This document shows, one piece after another, positions 7,777 to 17,589 of a stretch of DNA of 64,000 nt (positions are counted from its first letter, which is position 1; each line of letters starts with the position of its first letter). Made by a program: the position numbers and the translations under genes. Origin of the DNA: Neobacillus sp. SuZ13 (GTDB taxonomy: Bacteria; Bacillota; Bacilli; Bacillales; Cytobacillaceae). The stretch lies in assembly GCF_030123365.1 (NCBI RefSeq), contig NZ_CP126107.1, positions 4,859,501 to 4,923,500 of the forward strand, read 5' to 3'. A model generated the notes under the pieces. That model saw nothing but the letters and a program-made list of their open reading frames with translations. It did not search any database and was not told the origin of the DNA.

Positions 7777-8835
7777 ATGACAAACAATCAAAAATATTTT
7801 GGTTTTATTGGAACGTATACGAAGGGTGGCAGCGAAGGAATCTATTCCTTTACACTAGATGCAAGCGAGAAAAGAATCACCGATATTACAATTGCTGCTA
7901 AGTTAGAAAACCCTACATACCTAACCATTAGTAATGACAATCGCTACCTCTACTCTGTTGCCAAAGAAGGTGACAATGGTGGCGTTGCTGCTTTTTCTAT
8001 TAGTGAAAATGGCGCATTAACTGAACTTAATCGTCAGATGCTTCCAGGGTCTTCCCCTTGTCACGTGAGTGTAGACAGTAAGAACCGCTATGCATTCAGT
8101 GCCAATTATCATAAAGGATCCGTAGAATCTTATCTAATTAACGAGGAAGATGGATCGGTTCAACCAGCTGCATCAGTGATAAAGCATGAAGGTTCTGGAC
8201 CAGATCCAAGACAAGAGAAACCACATACCCATTATGCTGGCATCACCCCTGATGAGAATTATCTAGCGGTTGTTGAATTGGGTATTGATGCATTAATCAC
8301 TTATGCAGTTAACAGTGATGGCACTCTTTCAAAAGCGCATGTTCTTCCATTAAAAGCTGGAAGCGGACCAAGACATTTGGTTTTCCATCCAAATCAACAA
8401 TTTGCTTATATCATGACTGAGTTTAGCTCTGAAGTGATTGTTTTAACCTATAACTCTGAAAATGGTCATTTCACAGAGAAACAATATATTTCTACGCTGC
8501 CTAACGATTTCAACGAGAATAATCAAGGCAGCGCCATTCATATTTCATCTGATGGACAGTTTGTATACGCTGGTAATCGTGGCCATAACAGTATTGCGGT
8601 TTTCCGTGTAGATCAAGAAACGGGAGAGCTTAGCTTTGTTGATCGTACATCAACTGAAGGGGATTGGCCGAGGGATTTTATGTTAGACCCATCGGAGAAA
8701 TTCATTGTGGCATCGAACCAAGAGTCCAGTAACCTCGTCTTGTTTTCACGTGATGAAAACACTGGAAAACTAACATTAATACAGGCTGATATTGAGGTTC
8801 CGTATCCGGTTTGTATCAAATTCTTACATGTGTAA
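7777..8835 (+). CDS. Lactonase family beta-propeller protein (YkgB-like 6-phosphogluconolactonase)
   Basis: A 352-residue seven-bladed beta-propeller of the lactonase/Pgl family, similar in layout to B. subtilis YkgB. Repeating blade signatures such as SPCHVSVDSKNRYAFSANY, GPRHLVFHPNQQFAY and DGQFVYAGNRGHNSIAVF are visible. Such proteins hydrolyse 6-phosphogluconolactone or act on related lactones; the exact substrate is inferred. The ATG at 7777 is preferred over one at 7762 because TGAGGAG (7763-7769) is correctly spaced before it. A strong terminator follows. Confidence 0.85.
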   Translation: MTNNQKYFGFIGTYTKGGSEGIYSFTLDASEKRITDITIAAKLENPTYLTISNDNRYLYSVAKEGDNGGVAAFSISENGALTELNRQMLPGSSPCHVSVDSKNRYAFSANYHKGSVESYLINEEDGSVQPAASVIKHEGSGPDPRQEKPHTHYAGITPDENYLAVVELGIDALITYAVNSDGTLSKAHVLPLKAGSGPRHLVFHPNQQFAYIMTEFSSEVIVLTYNSENGHFTEKQYISTLPNDFNENNQGSAIHISSDGQFVYAGNRGHNSIAVFRVDQETGELSFVDRTSTEGDWPRDFMLDPSEKFIVASNQESSNLVLFSRDENTGKLTLIQADIEVPYPVCIKFLHV

Positions 8836-8842
8836 TATAAAG

Positions 8843-8876
8843 ACAGGATAAGTGATGAACTTATCCTGTTTTTTAA
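8843..8876 (+). terminator. Intrinsic terminator after lactonase gene
   Basis: ACAGGATAAG (8843-8852) pairs perfectly with CTTATCCTGT (8860-8869) and is followed by TTTTTA. Confidence 0.85.
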
Positions 8877-8938
8877 TAAACCAATGTACTCTAAGTTAAT
8901 ACTAAGTGGGATGCTTTTTTGTAAAGGATGTGTCCCCA

Positions 8939-9655
8939 TTGTTTGATTTTTTTCATAGCCAAGAATCACTTAGTTCACTTGAGTGGATAGTCAGAGCTGT
9001 GATTGCCTTTTTCTTTTTGCTAGTTGTTGCAAAAATCATGGGTCAGCGCGCCATTTCACAGTTAAGGTTATTGGATTTTGTTATCGCTTTGGTCTTAGGA
9101 AATATTATTGCCCATCCCTTATCAGATGAACATCTTGGGATGAAAGGTTCTATGATTACAACTGTTGTATTGGTGGTTTTGTACTCTGGGGGATTAATAC
9201 TTACACTAAAATCAAACCGCATTGAAAAGTTTCTCGACCCGGCACCTTACATACTTATTAAGAATGGGAAAATCAATTATAAGGGCTTAAAGAAAGCGAG
9301 AATTTCTATTAATCATTTATTAGCGGAGTTACGAAAAGAAAAAGTAGAGAATGTGAAAAAAGTAGCTTTGGCATTGTGGGAATCTGATGGGAAAATCTCG
9401 ATTTTTTTAGAACCAAAATATACTGCACTGACACCGGCAATTTCTCAAATGACCGTTGAGCCATTTGATTTTCCAAAAACAATCATAAAGGAAGGCAAGT
9501 TAGATTACACTGCCCTTAAAGAATTAAATGTAATGGAAGACTGGCTTGTTCAAACACTTAGGAACCTTCATCAGGTTGAAATAAGAAATATATTACTTGC
9601 CACAATCGATAGCCAGAAAAAATTACAGGTTTTATTATTTAATGAAATAGATTAA
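8939..9655 (+). CDS. DUF421 (YetF-family) membrane protein
   Basis: About 238 residues. Three N-terminal transmembrane helices (including IVRAVIAFFFLLVVAKIMGQRAISQL and FVIALVLGNIIAHPL) are followed by a cytosolic DUF421 domain with the typical KNGKINYKGLKKARISINHLLAELR segment, then a second similar subdomain. The function of the family is poorly known; YetF/YrbG proteins are linked to spore or membrane roles. TTG at 8939 has AAAGGA ten bases upstream. GTG at 8930 or 8906 would extend the protein by 3 or 11 residues, and the choice is uncertain. Confidence 0.78.
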   Translation: MFDFFHSQESLSSLEWIVRAVIAFFFLLVVAKIMGQRAISQLRLLDFVIALVLGNIIAHPLSDEHLGMKGSMITTVVLVVLYSGGLILTLKSNRIEKFLDPAPYILIKNGKINYKGLKKARISINHLLAELRKEKVENVKKVALALWESDGKISIFLEPKYTALTPAISQMTVEPFDFPKTIIKEGKLDYTALKELNVMEDWLVQTLRNLHQVEIRNILLATIDSQKKLQVLLFNEID

Positions 9656-9717
9656 CAAAACTATTGACTACACGTACTAACTTGTAGTAAATTTTATAAA
9701 TAATCTAAATAATTGTT

Positions 9718-9833
9718 TTCTTATCAAGAGAGGTTGAGGGAAAGGCCCTGCGACACCTCAGCAACCATCAATGGCTATTTCATTGAAAAGGTGCTAAGTC
9801 CTGCAAATTAGCTGCTAATTTGCAAGATAAGAA
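9718..9833 (+). promoter_or_regulatory. SAM-I (S-box) riboswitch aptamer
   Basis: All core S-box landmarks are present. P1 is TTCTTATC (9718-9725) with GATAAGAA (9826-9833). After it come AGAGAGGTTGAGGGA, GGCCCTGCGACACCTCAGCA, and AAGGTGCTAAGTCCTGCAA. Binding of S-adenosylmethionine stabilises P1 and favours the terminator at 9858-9892. It precedes a four-gene methionine operon. A possible -35 (TTGACT, 9664-9669) lies upstream. Confidence 0.96.
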
Positions 9834-9857
9834 GAATGACTTTTTGGTCGTACGTAC

Positions 9858-9892
9858 AAAAGCCATCTTCTTACAAAGATGGCTTTTTTTAT
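9858..9892 (+). terminator. S-box expression-platform terminator
   Basis: AGCCATCTT (9861-9869) pairs with AAGATGGCT (9876-9884), followed by a run of seven or more T. It is formed when SAM is bound and stops transcription before metI. Confidence 0.92.
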
Positions 9893-9928
9893 TTTAATAT
9901 TTTTTATATTACACAAGGAGTGGTAATC

Positions 9929-11041
9929 ATGTACAAAATTGATACGAAACTTGCCCAAATTGGAAACCGCAGTGAAACAACTACTGGAACGGTTAATCCA
10001 CCTGTATACTTTTCAACGGCCTTCCGCCATGAGGGAATTGGCCAATCAACTGGCTTTGACTATACGCGAACAGGAAATCCAACACGCCAGCTCCTTGAGA
10101 AAACAATTGCTGATTTAGAGAATGCTGATCAGGGATTTGCATGCAGCTCTGGTATGGCTGCCATTCAACTTATCCTTGCACTATTTGAATCTGGTGACGA
10201 ATGGATCGTTAGTGAAGATTTATATGGAGGTACCTACCGTCTATTAGAAAAGGGCTATAAAAAATGGGGCTTAACCACTCAATATGTGAATACGTGTTGT
10301 CCGGAAGAGATTGAAAAGAAGATCACCCCGCAAACAAAAGCTATTTTCTTAGAAACACCAACCAATCCGCTTATGCAGGAATCTGACATTGCAGCGGTAT
10401 CAAAAATTGCAAAGCAGCACGGATTATTATTAATCGTCGATAACACTTTCTACACTCCACTCCTGCAGCAGCCGATTACCCTTGGCGCGGATATTGTCAT
10501 CCACAGTGCAACGAAATACCTAGGAGGACATAATGACGTCCTTGCCGGTCTTGTTGTTGCAACTGGAAAAGAACTTTGTGAAGCCTTGGCCTTCCACCAT
10601 AACGGTGCTGGAGCGGTGCTAAGTCCATTTGATTCGTGGTTATTAATGCGCGGAATGAAAACATTGTCCCTTCGGATGGAACGACATGAAAAAAATGCAA
10701 AAAACATCGTCGAATTTCTTTCCGAGCATGATGCGGTCACTGATGTCCTTTACCCTGGTCGAGGCGGAATGGTTTCCTTTAGAATCAAAGACGAAACATG
10801 GGTTAACCCATTTTTACAAGGTTTACAGCTAATTAGTTTTGCAGAAAGTTTAGGTGGTACAGAAAGCTTTATTACCTATCCGGCAACACAAACACATGCG
10901 GATATTCCAGAAGAAGTTCGAATTCAAGCAGGCGTTTGTAATCGGTTATTACGTTTTTCCGTAGGACTTGAGGATTCACAAGATATAATAGAAGATTTGG
11001 AAAAAGCGTTTGTCCATGTTCAAGAAGGAGTGATTGCCTAA
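9929..11041 (+). CDS. metI: Cystathionine gamma-synthase / O-acetylhomoserine thiolyase MetI
   Basis: A 370-residue PLP enzyme of the Cys/Met metabolism family. It joins an activated homoserine ester to cysteine, giving cystathionine (or to sulfide, giving homocysteine). The PLP lysine is in SATKYLGGH (residue 196), with family motifs DYTRTGNPTR, SSGMAAI and DLYGGTYRLL. ATG at 9929 follows AAGGAG and comes after the riboswitch terminator; an upstream in-frame ATG at 9836 lies inside the riboswitch and is rejected. The stop overlaps the metC start by one base. The order metI-metC matches B. subtilis. Confidence 0.93.
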   Translation: MYKIDTKLAQIGNRSETTTGTVNPPVYFSTAFRHEGIGQSTGFDYTRTGNPTRQLLEKTIADLENADQGFACSSGMAAIQLILALFESGDEWIVSEDLYGGTYRLLEKGYKKWGLTTQYVNTCCPEEIEKKITPQTKAIFLETPTNPLMQESDIAAVSKIAKQHGLLLIVDNTFYTPLLQQPITLGADIVIHSATKYLGGHNDVLAGLVVATGKELCEALAFHHNGAGAVLSPFDSWLLMRGMKTLSLRMERHEKNAKNIVEFLSEHDAVTDVLYPGRGGMVSFRIKDETWVNPFLQGLQLISFAESLGGTESFITYPATQTHADIPEEVRIQAGVCNRLLRFSVGLEDSQDIIEDLEKAFVHVQEGVIA

Positions 11042-12234
11042 TGTCACACGATCAATATACTTTTGAAACCAGACTCCTTCATAATAAGCATAAAATTGAT
11101 CCTGTAACTGGAGCAGTTAGTGTACCAATTCAGCATGCATCAACCTTCCATCAATCGGATTTCGATCAGTTTGGCAAGTATGATTATGGCCGCAGTTTAA
11201 ATCCGACAAGAGAAGCACTCGAAGATGTTATTGCAGAACTCGAAGGCGGAATCAAAGGATTTGCCTTTTCATCTGGTATGGCGGCCATTTCAACAGCGTT
11301 CCTCCTGCTGTCTGCAGGGGATCATATTGTTATTACTGAGGATGTGTATGGTGGTACGTTTCGGATGGTCACACAAGTCCTTACGCGACTCGGAATTGAC
11401 CATACTTTTGTTGATATGACTAATTTAGAGGAAGTAAAAGAAGCCATTCAGCCGAATACAAAGGCGTTTTATGTGGAAACACCATCGAATCCATTAATGA
11501 AAGTGACTGACATACGAGCAATAAGCAACATTGCAAAGGAAACGGGCGCATTAACATTCGTTGATAACACGTTTCTTACTCCTTCTCACCAAAAACCTTT
11601 AGAACTAGGAGCAGATGTAGTCCTGCATAGTGCGACGAAATTTTTATCTGGCCATAGTGATGTCGTTGCTGGGCTTGCGGTCGTCAATGACGAAGACCTG
11701 GCAAAAAGATTAGGCTTTTTGCAGAATGGATTTGGTGCCATCTTAGGCGTTCAAGATGCATGGCTCGTTTTAAGAGGAATCAAGACTTTGCACGTTCGCT
11801 TGGAACAATCTCAAAATTCGGCTATCAAACTAGCAGAGTTTTTAGATTCCCACCCGCTGGTTGATAAAGTCCATTATCCGGGGCTTGAAAGTCACCCTCA
11901 ATATCACATTCAGAAGAATCAAGCTGCTGGACCTGGAGCAGTGCTATCCTTTGAATTGGCAAATGAAGATGCTCTTCGAACCTTTCTAGCGAACGTGGAA
12001 ATACCTGTATTTGCTGTCAGCCTTGGAGCGGTAGAATCTATTCTTTCATATCCGGCAAAAATGTCCCATGCTGCGATGCCTCAAGAAGAACGAGAAAAGC
12101 GCGGGATTACCAATAGTCTAGTTCGCTTATCAGTTGGACTTGAAAATCCTGACGATTTGATTAAGGATTTTTCGCAGGCGCTAGAGCACGTTCGTACGAA
12201 TCATTTGGTATTACAGCAAGGAGAATCATCATGA
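11041..12234 (+). CDS. metC: Cystathionine beta-lyase MetC
   Basis: A 397-residue PLP enzyme paralogous to MetI that splits cystathionine into homocysteine, pyruvate and ammonia. The PLP lysine is in HSATKFLSGHSD (residue 200); SSGMAAI, DVYGGTFRM and SNPLMKVTDI are also present. Adjacent position and one-base overlap with metI give translational coupling, and the next gene overlaps by four bases. Assignment as MetC rather than MetI rests on operon order plus overall resemblance; the two subfamilies are hard to separate by motif alone. Confidence 0.9.
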   Translation: MSHDQYTFETRLLHNKHKIDPVTGAVSVPIQHASTFHQSDFDQFGKYDYGRSLNPTREALEDVIAELEGGIKGFAFSSGMAAISTAFLLLSAGDHIVITEDVYGGTFRMVTQVLTRLGIDHTFVDMTNLEEVKEAIQPNTKAFYVETPSNPLMKVTDIRAISNIAKETGALTFVDNTFLTPSHQKPLELGADVVLHSATKFLSGHSDVVAGLAVVNDEDLAKRLGFLQNGFGAILGVQDAWLVLRGIKTLHVRLEQSQNSAIKLAEFLDSHPLVDKVHYPGLESHPQYHIQKNQAAGPGAVLSFELANEDALRTFLANVEIPVFAVSLGAVESILSYPAKMSHAAMPQEEREKRGITNSLVRLSVGLENPDDLIKDFSQALEHVRTNHLVLQQGESS

Positions 12235-14096
12235 GCTTTTTAGAAAAATTAAAAAATCAAATCTTAATCGCTGATGGCGCCATGGGAACCCTATTGTATT
12301 CCTACGGTAAGGATAGCTGTTTAGAGGAATTGAATCTTTCCCAGCCAGACCACATCCGCTCCATCCATAAAGCCTATATTGATGCAGGGGCTGATGTGAT
12401 TCAAACCAATACCTATGCAGCAAACTATCTTAAGCTGCAAAGGTATGGTTTAGAGGATTCTGTCAAGGAAATTAACAGTGCTGCTGTCCAATTGGCTAAA
12501 CAAGCTGCTTCCAGATCCAATACGTTCGTCCTTGGGACGATTGGCGGCAATCGTGGAATTAAACCAGATTCAGTCTCGATTGACGAATTAAAACGCAGTT
12601 TCCGTGAACAATTGTATTGTCTCCTTCTAGAAGGAGTAGATGGCCTATTGTTCGAAACCTTTTATAATCTTGAAGAGCTTGAGACCGTTCTATCGATTGC
12701 TAGAAAGGAAACGAAACTGCCAATCATTGCTCAGGTTTCCCATCAGGAGCCTGGATTTTTACAGGACCGTACACCTGTTAATGACGCCTTAAGACGACTA
12801 GAAGCTCTTGGTGCTGATGTCGTTGGACTTAATTGCCGACTCGGTCCCCATCATATGTTATTAGCCTTGGAACAGGTCGAACTACCTGAACATGCTTTCC
12901 TATCAGCCTATCCAAACGCTAGTCTCCCTGCCTATACGGATGGTAAATTTCATTACGAGGGCGATGCCGATTATTTTCGAAATTCAGCACGGGCTTTCCG
13001 CAGCCAAGGCGTTCGATTGCTTGGGGGTTGCTGCGGGACAACACCAGAACATATTCAAGCCTTTGCCGCTGAATTAAAGAATAGTGTCCCGATTACTGAA
13101 AAAATAGTAAAATTAAAACCAAAGAGAATTATCGTTGATCAACTTTCTCCACAAAGGGAGTTCACTCCCCTTCAAGAAATCGTGAAAGAAAGGCCATCGG
13201 TGATCGTAGAATTAGATCCGCCTAGAAAACTAGATACAACAAAGTTCTTCGAAGGCGCCAAAGCCCTAAAAGAAGCAGGCATTGATTCAATTACCTTAGC
13301 GGATAATTCTCTTGCAACCGTTCGTATCTCAAACGAATCTTTAGGATATTTGGTGAAAGAAAAATTAGGAATGCGTCCGCTGATTCATATTGCTTGCCGT
13401 GACAGAAATATTATTGGCTTGCAATCCCATTTAATGGGGCTTCATACGCTTGGGATGAATGATGTTTTAGCAATTACAGGTGACCCTGCAAGAGTAGGAG
13501 ATTTCCCTGGTGCTTCTTCTGTTTATGATGTTTCTTCCTTTGAGTTGATCCAGATGATTAAGCAATTAAATGAAGGCTTATCCTTTTCTGGAAAGGATTT
13601 GGGGCAAAAAACGTCTTTTAGTATTGCCGCAGCCTTTAACCCAAATGTTCGCTCTGTTGAGAAAGCTGTAAAGCGGTTAGAGAAAAAGATACAGTACGGG
13701 GCTGATTACTTTATCTCCCAGCCAGTTTTTTCGGAGGAAAAATTAATCGAAGTCTATGAAAATACCAAACATCTTGATGCACCTATTTATATTGGCCTTA
13801 TGCCACTGACAAGCAGTAAAAATGCCGAGTTCCTTCATAATGAAGTGCCGGGAATCAAAATTGCTGATTCAATCCGGAACCGAATGGCAATGTTCAACGA
13901 TAACCCTGAGCAGGCAGCGCGTGAAGGAATTGAAATTACTAAATCATTAATAGACACTGCACTCGATTTATTTAACGGAATTTATTTGATTACACCATTT
14001 TTACGCTATGAAATGACTGCTGAATTGGCGTTATATGCTCGTCAGCGTGCAAGTGAATTGAGGAGGAGCAACTATGCCGAAAACACCATTTACTGA
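12231..14096 (+). CDS. yitJ: Bifunctional homocysteine S-methyltransferase / methylenetetrahydrofolate reductase YitJ
   Basis: A 621-residue fusion. Residues 1 to about 290 are a homocysteine S-methyltransferase domain starting with ILIADGAMGTLL and holding the zinc cysteines C202 (NCRLGP) and C267/C268 (GGCCGTTP). Residues about 310-600 are a MetF-like TIM barrel (VIVELDPPRKL, LAITGDPARVGDFPGA, FSIAAAFNPN, YFISQPVF). It supplies 5-methyltetrahydrofolate and, in the N-half, methyl transfer to homocysteine. It overlaps metC by four bases and metH by 23, so it is tightly coupled. The same fusion is S-box controlled in B. subtilis. Confidence 0.93.
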   Translation: MSFLEKLKNQILIADGAMGTLLYSYGKDSCLEELNLSQPDHIRSIHKAYIDAGADVIQTNTYAANYLKLQRYGLEDSVKEINSAAVQLAKQAASRSNTFVLGTIGGNRGIKPDSVSIDELKRSFREQLYCLLLEGVDGLLFETFYNLEELETVLSIARKETKLPIIAQVSHQEPGFLQDRTPVNDALRRLEALGADVVGLNCRLGPHHMLLALEQVELPEHAFLSAYPNASLPAYTDGKFHYEGDADYFRNSARAFRSQGVRLLGGCCGTTPEHIQAFAAELKNSVPITEKIVKLKPKRIIVDQLSPQREFTPLQEIVKERPSVIVELDPPRKLDTTKFFEGAKALKEAGIDSITLADNSLATVRISNESLGYLVKEKLGMRPLIHIACRDRNIIGLQSHLMGLHTLGMNDVLAITGDPARVGDFPGASSVYDVSSFELIQMIKQLNEGLSFSGKDLGQKTSFSIAAAFNPNVRSVEKAVKRLEKKIQYGADYFISQPVFSEEKLIEVYENTKHLDAPIYIGLMPLTSSKNAEFLHNEVPGIKIADSIRNRMAMFNDNPEQAAREGIEITKSLIDTALDLFNGIYLITPFLRYEMTAELALYARQRASELRRSNYAENTIY

Positions 14097-17000
14097 ACAA
14101 CTTAAAAAACGAATCCTCGTCATGGACGGGGCGATGGGAACGATGATCCAAGAAGCAAATCTAACAGCGGAAGATTTTGGTGGCGAGCAGTATGAAGGCT
14201 GTAACGAAAACCTAGTGTTAACCGCCCCCTCTGTCATTGCCAATATTCATCGTGAATACTTAGAAGCTGGTGCAGACATCATTGAAACAAATACGTTCGG
14301 GGCGACAAGTCTTGTTCTCGATGAATATGAGTTAGGTTATAAAGCCTATGAGATTAATAAAATTGCTGCTTTCCTTGCGGTGAAAGAAGCTTACAAGATA
14401 TCAACAGATGAATGGCCCCGATATGTGGCCGGGTCGATGGGTCCCACGACAAAAACATTAAGTGTTACAGGCGGAACTACCTTTGATGCCCTTGCAGCCT
14501 CATACGAAGAACAAGCGATTGGTCTCATTGATGGCGGTGTTGATTTACTACTGCTTGAAACAAGTCAGGACATGTTGAATGTAAAAGCAGGTTATGTTGG
14601 AATTGAGCGGGCGTTCGAAAAGACGGGTAAAACACTGCCATTGTTTATTTCTGGAACGATTGAGCCAATGGGAACAACCCTTGCCGGACAGTCGATCGAA
14701 TCGTTTTTTATCTCAGTAGAGCATATGAATCCTGTTGCTGTTGGACTTAACTGTGCTACAGGTCCTGAGTTCATGCAGGACCATGTCCGCTCACTTGCAG
14801 ATTTGGCATCTACAGCTGTCAGCTGCTATCCAAATGCTGGTTTGCCTGATGAAGAAGGACATTATCATGAAACACCTGAAACGTTAGCGAAAAAGCTGGC
14901 TGATTTTGCTGCTCATGGCTGGCTGAATATTGTTGGCGGCTGTTGTGGAACGACTCCTTCTCATATCAGAGCAATCGCAGATGCGATGAAGGAATTCCAG
15001 CCGAGAGAATTTAAGCCAAATGCCGTTCATATGGTTTCAGGTATTGAACCATTCATTTATGATGATCCGACGTTACGACCAATTATGGTCGGTGAACGGA
15101 CAAATGTAATTGGCTCACGTAAATTCAAACGTTTAATCACTGAAGGAAAATTTGAAGAAGCAGCAGAGATTGCCCGTGCCCAAGTCAAAGGCGGCGCGCA
15201 TGTCATTGACCTCTGCCTTGCCGACCCTGACCGTGAAGAAATGGTTGATATGGAAAATTTTATTAAAGAAGTGGTAAAGAAAGTAAAGGCTCCCCTTGTT
15301 ATCGATTCTACTGATGAAAAGGTTATTGAACGGGCGCTTAAATATTCGCAAGGTAAAGCCATTATCAATTCGATTAATCTAGAAGATGGCGAGGAACGCT
15401 TTGAAGCGGTGGTCCCATTAATCCATCGCTACGGTGCAGCTGTGGTTGTCGGGACCATTGATGAGGAAGGAATGGGGGTAACTGCCGAGCAAAAACTAAC
15501 CATTGCGAAACGGTCCTATGATCTGCTTGTCAATAAATATCGTCTAAAACCACAAGATCTCATTTTTGATCCGCTCGTGTTTCCTGTTGGGACTGGCGAT
15601 GAACAATATATCGGTTCCGCCAAGGCTACGGTTGAGGGAATCAGGTTAATTAAGGAAAATTTACCAGAGGTACAAACAATCCTCGGAATTAGTAATGTCT
15701 CCTTCGGGCTTCCACCTGTCGGAAGAGAAGTTCTTAATTCTGTATTCCTATACCACTGTACCCAAGCAGGACTAGATTATGCGATTGTTAATACGGAAAA
15801 ACTAGAGCGGTTTGCTTCCATTTCTAAAGAAGAAGTTCAATTAGCAGAAGCTCTTTTATTTAATACAACTGATGAGACGTTGGCAACCTTTACTGAATTT
15901 TATCGCGGCAAAAAGAAAGAATCGAAATCCACTGTTCCAAATATGACTCTAGACGAGCGTCTCGCCTATTACGTGGTGGAGGGAACAAAGGAAGGATTAC
16001 TACCAGATTTAGACCTAGCCCTTGAAACCTACCCTGCCCCGCTGGATATTATAAATGGGCCATTGATGGAAGGGATGAAGGAAGTCGGCCGTCTCTTTAA
16101 CGACAACCAACTCATCGTTGCCGAGGTTCTTCAAAGTGCTGAGGTTATGAAAGCAGCTGTCTCGCATTTAGAGCCACACATGGAAAAAGGCGATGTTTCT
16201 GCTACAAAAGGGAAAATTATTTTAGCCACGGTGAAAGGCGATGTTCATGATATTGGGAAAAACCTCGTCGATATCATCCTCAGCAATAATGGTTATGAAG
16301 TAATCGACCTTGGGATAAAGGTCAATCCAACTGATTTAGTTCAGGCGATTCAGCGTGAAAAACCAGACATGGTTGGTTTGTCAGGCTTACTGGTAAAGTC
16401 TGCACAGCAAATGGTATTAACAGCTCAGGATATGAAGGAATCCGGTATTGCAATCCCTATCCTGGTTGGAGGAGCAGCCCTTTCTCGGAAATTCACTGAT
16501 TCGAAGATTGCCAAAGAGTATGATGGACTTGTCCTTTATGCCAAAGATGCGATGACCGGTCTTTCGATTGCGAATCAATTGAATTCGGAAGAGGAAGTTC
16601 AAAAATTAATGCTTGAGAAAAATGAAAAATTGGCCTCTTTAGCTATTCCTAGGGAGTTTGAGCGCCCCTCATCTGTTTCCGTTGCTGTAAAACCGAAGCC
16701 AGCGGTGTCGACCCAGGTTCCTGTCTTTACGCCAATGGATACAAAGAGGCATATCCTTAAATCATATTCCCTTTCTCATATTGAACCATATATCAATATG
16801 CAAATGTTAATTGGTCACCATCTTGGTGTGAAAGGGAAAATCGCCAAGTTATTAGCCGCAAAGGATGAAAAAGCAGTTAAGGTGAAAGAGGTCGTTGACC
16901 AATTATTGACTGATGCGCGTGTAAACGGCTGGATTTCTCCAGCTGCAGCTTATCAATTTTTCCCAGCACAAGCGGATGGCAATAAAGTCTTGATCTTCAA

Positions 17001-17523
17001 TCCGGAAAATCAAGACGAGGTCATTGAAACATTTGACTTTCCTCGTCAGGAATCGGCACCACATCTTTGTTTAGCTGATTTCCTTAAGTCAGTGGACAGC
17101 GGTGAGAAAGATTATGTCGGCTTCTTTACGGTTACAGCCGGCAGGGGAATCCGAGAAAAAGCGGAGCAATTTAAAAAAGATGGGCGCTTTTTAGAATCTC
17201 ACGCTCTCCAAGCGCTGGCATTAGAGACGGCAGAAGGCTTTGCGGAGTTAATTCACCGTCAAATGCGCGACCGCTGGGGCTTCCCAGATCCGCTTGATTT
17301 CACAATGCAAGACCGTTTTACGGCTAAATATCAAGGTCAGCGTTTTTCGTTTGGCTACCCTGCTTGTCCAGAATTGGAGGATCAAAAGAAGCTATTTAAG
17401 TTGATACAGCCGGAGGAAATCGGCATTCAGTTAACAGAAGGCTGTATGATGGAACCTGAAGCTTCTGTTTCAGCAATCGTATTTGCACATCCGGAAGCTA
17501 GGTATTTTAATGTGTTGAGATAG
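14074..17523 (+). CDS. metH: Cobalamin-dependent methionine synthase MetH
   Basis: An 1149-residue four-module enzyme that methylates homocysteine from 5-methyltetrahydrofolate via cobalamin. Module 1 (1 to about 320) binds homocysteine, with zinc ligands C227 (NCATGPEF) and C290/C291 (GGCCGTTP). Module 2 (about 345-605) is the pterin-binding barrel (IMVGERTNVIGS, VIDSTDEKV). Module 3 (about 650-880) has the cap and B12 domain with DVHDIGKN, His725 being the cobalt ligand, followed by SGLLVKSAQQM and GGAAL. Module 4 (about 900-1149) is the AdoMet activation domain (RAAPGYxACPE-like segment at RFSFGYPACPEL). Length is close to the usual 1150-1230. It ends the S-box operon. Confidence 0.96.
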   Translation: MPKTPFTEQLKKRILVMDGAMGTMIQEANLTAEDFGGEQYEGCNENLVLTAPSVIANIHREYLEAGADIIETNTFGATSLVLDEYELGYKAYEINKIAAFLAVKEAYKISTDEWPRYVAGSMGPTTKTLSVTGGTTFDALAASYEEQAIGLIDGGVDLLLLETSQDMLNVKAGYVGIERAFEKTGKTLPLFISGTIEPMGTTLAGQSIESFFISVEHMNPVAVGLNCATGPEFMQDHVRSLADLASTAVSCYPNAGLPDEEGHYHETPETLAKKLADFAAHGWLNIVGGCCGTTPSHIRAIADAMKEFQPREFKPNAVHMVSGIEPFIYDDPTLRPIMVGERTNVIGSRKFKRLITEGKFEEAAEIARAQVKGGAHVIDLCLADPDREEMVDMENFIKEVVKKVKAPLVIDSTDEKVIERALKYSQGKAIINSINLEDGEERFEAVVPLIHRYGAAVVVGTIDEEGMGVTAEQKLTIAKRSYDLLVNKYRLKPQDLIFDPLVFPVGTGDEQYIGSAKATVEGIRLIKENLPEVQTILGISNVSFGLPPVGREVLNSVFLYHCTQAGLDYAIVNTEKLERFASISKEEVQLAEALLFNTTDETLATFTEFYRGKKKESKSTVPNMTLDERLAYYVVEGTKEGLLPDLDLALETYPAPLDIINGPLMEGMKEVGRLFNDNQLIVAEVLQSAEVMKAAVSHLEPHMEKGDVSATKGKIILATVKGDVHDIGKNLVDIILSNNGYEVIDLGIKVNPTDLVQAIQREKPDMVGLSGLLVKSAQQMVLTAQDMKESGIAIPILVGGAALSRKFTDSKIAKEYDGLVLYAKDAMTGLSIANQLNSEEEVQKLMLEKNEKLASLAIPREFERPSSVSVAVKPKPAVSTQVPVFTPMDTKRHILKSYSLSHIEPYINMQMLIGHHLGVKGKIAKLLAAKDEKAVKVKEVVDQLLTDARVNGWISPAAAYQFFPAQADGNKVLIFNPENQDEVIETFDFPRQESAPHLCLADFLKSVDSGEKDYVGFFTVTAGRGIREKAEQFKKDGRFLESHALQALALETAEGFAELIHRQMRDRWGFPDPLDFTMQDRFTAKYQGQRFSFGYPACPELEDQKKLFKLIQPEEIGIQLTEGCMMEPEASVSAIVFAHPEARYFNVLR

Positions 17524-17536
17524 GGATGTTTTTGGG

Positions 17537-17574
17537 ATTCCGCGGGAGGTTATTACCTTCTGCGGAATTTTTTT
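17537..17574 (+). terminator. Intrinsic terminator of the methionine operon
   Basis: ATTCCGCGGGAGGT pairs with ACCTTCTGCGGAAT (two non-canonical positions) around TATT, followed by seven T. Confidence 0.85.
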
Positions 17575-17589
17575 GTGTGTGCACCTACC

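Noticed and set aside
9836..9928. N-terminal extension of MetI from an ATG at 9836
   Set aside because: It would be translated from within the riboswitch terminator; ATG at 9929 with AAGGAG is the correct start.
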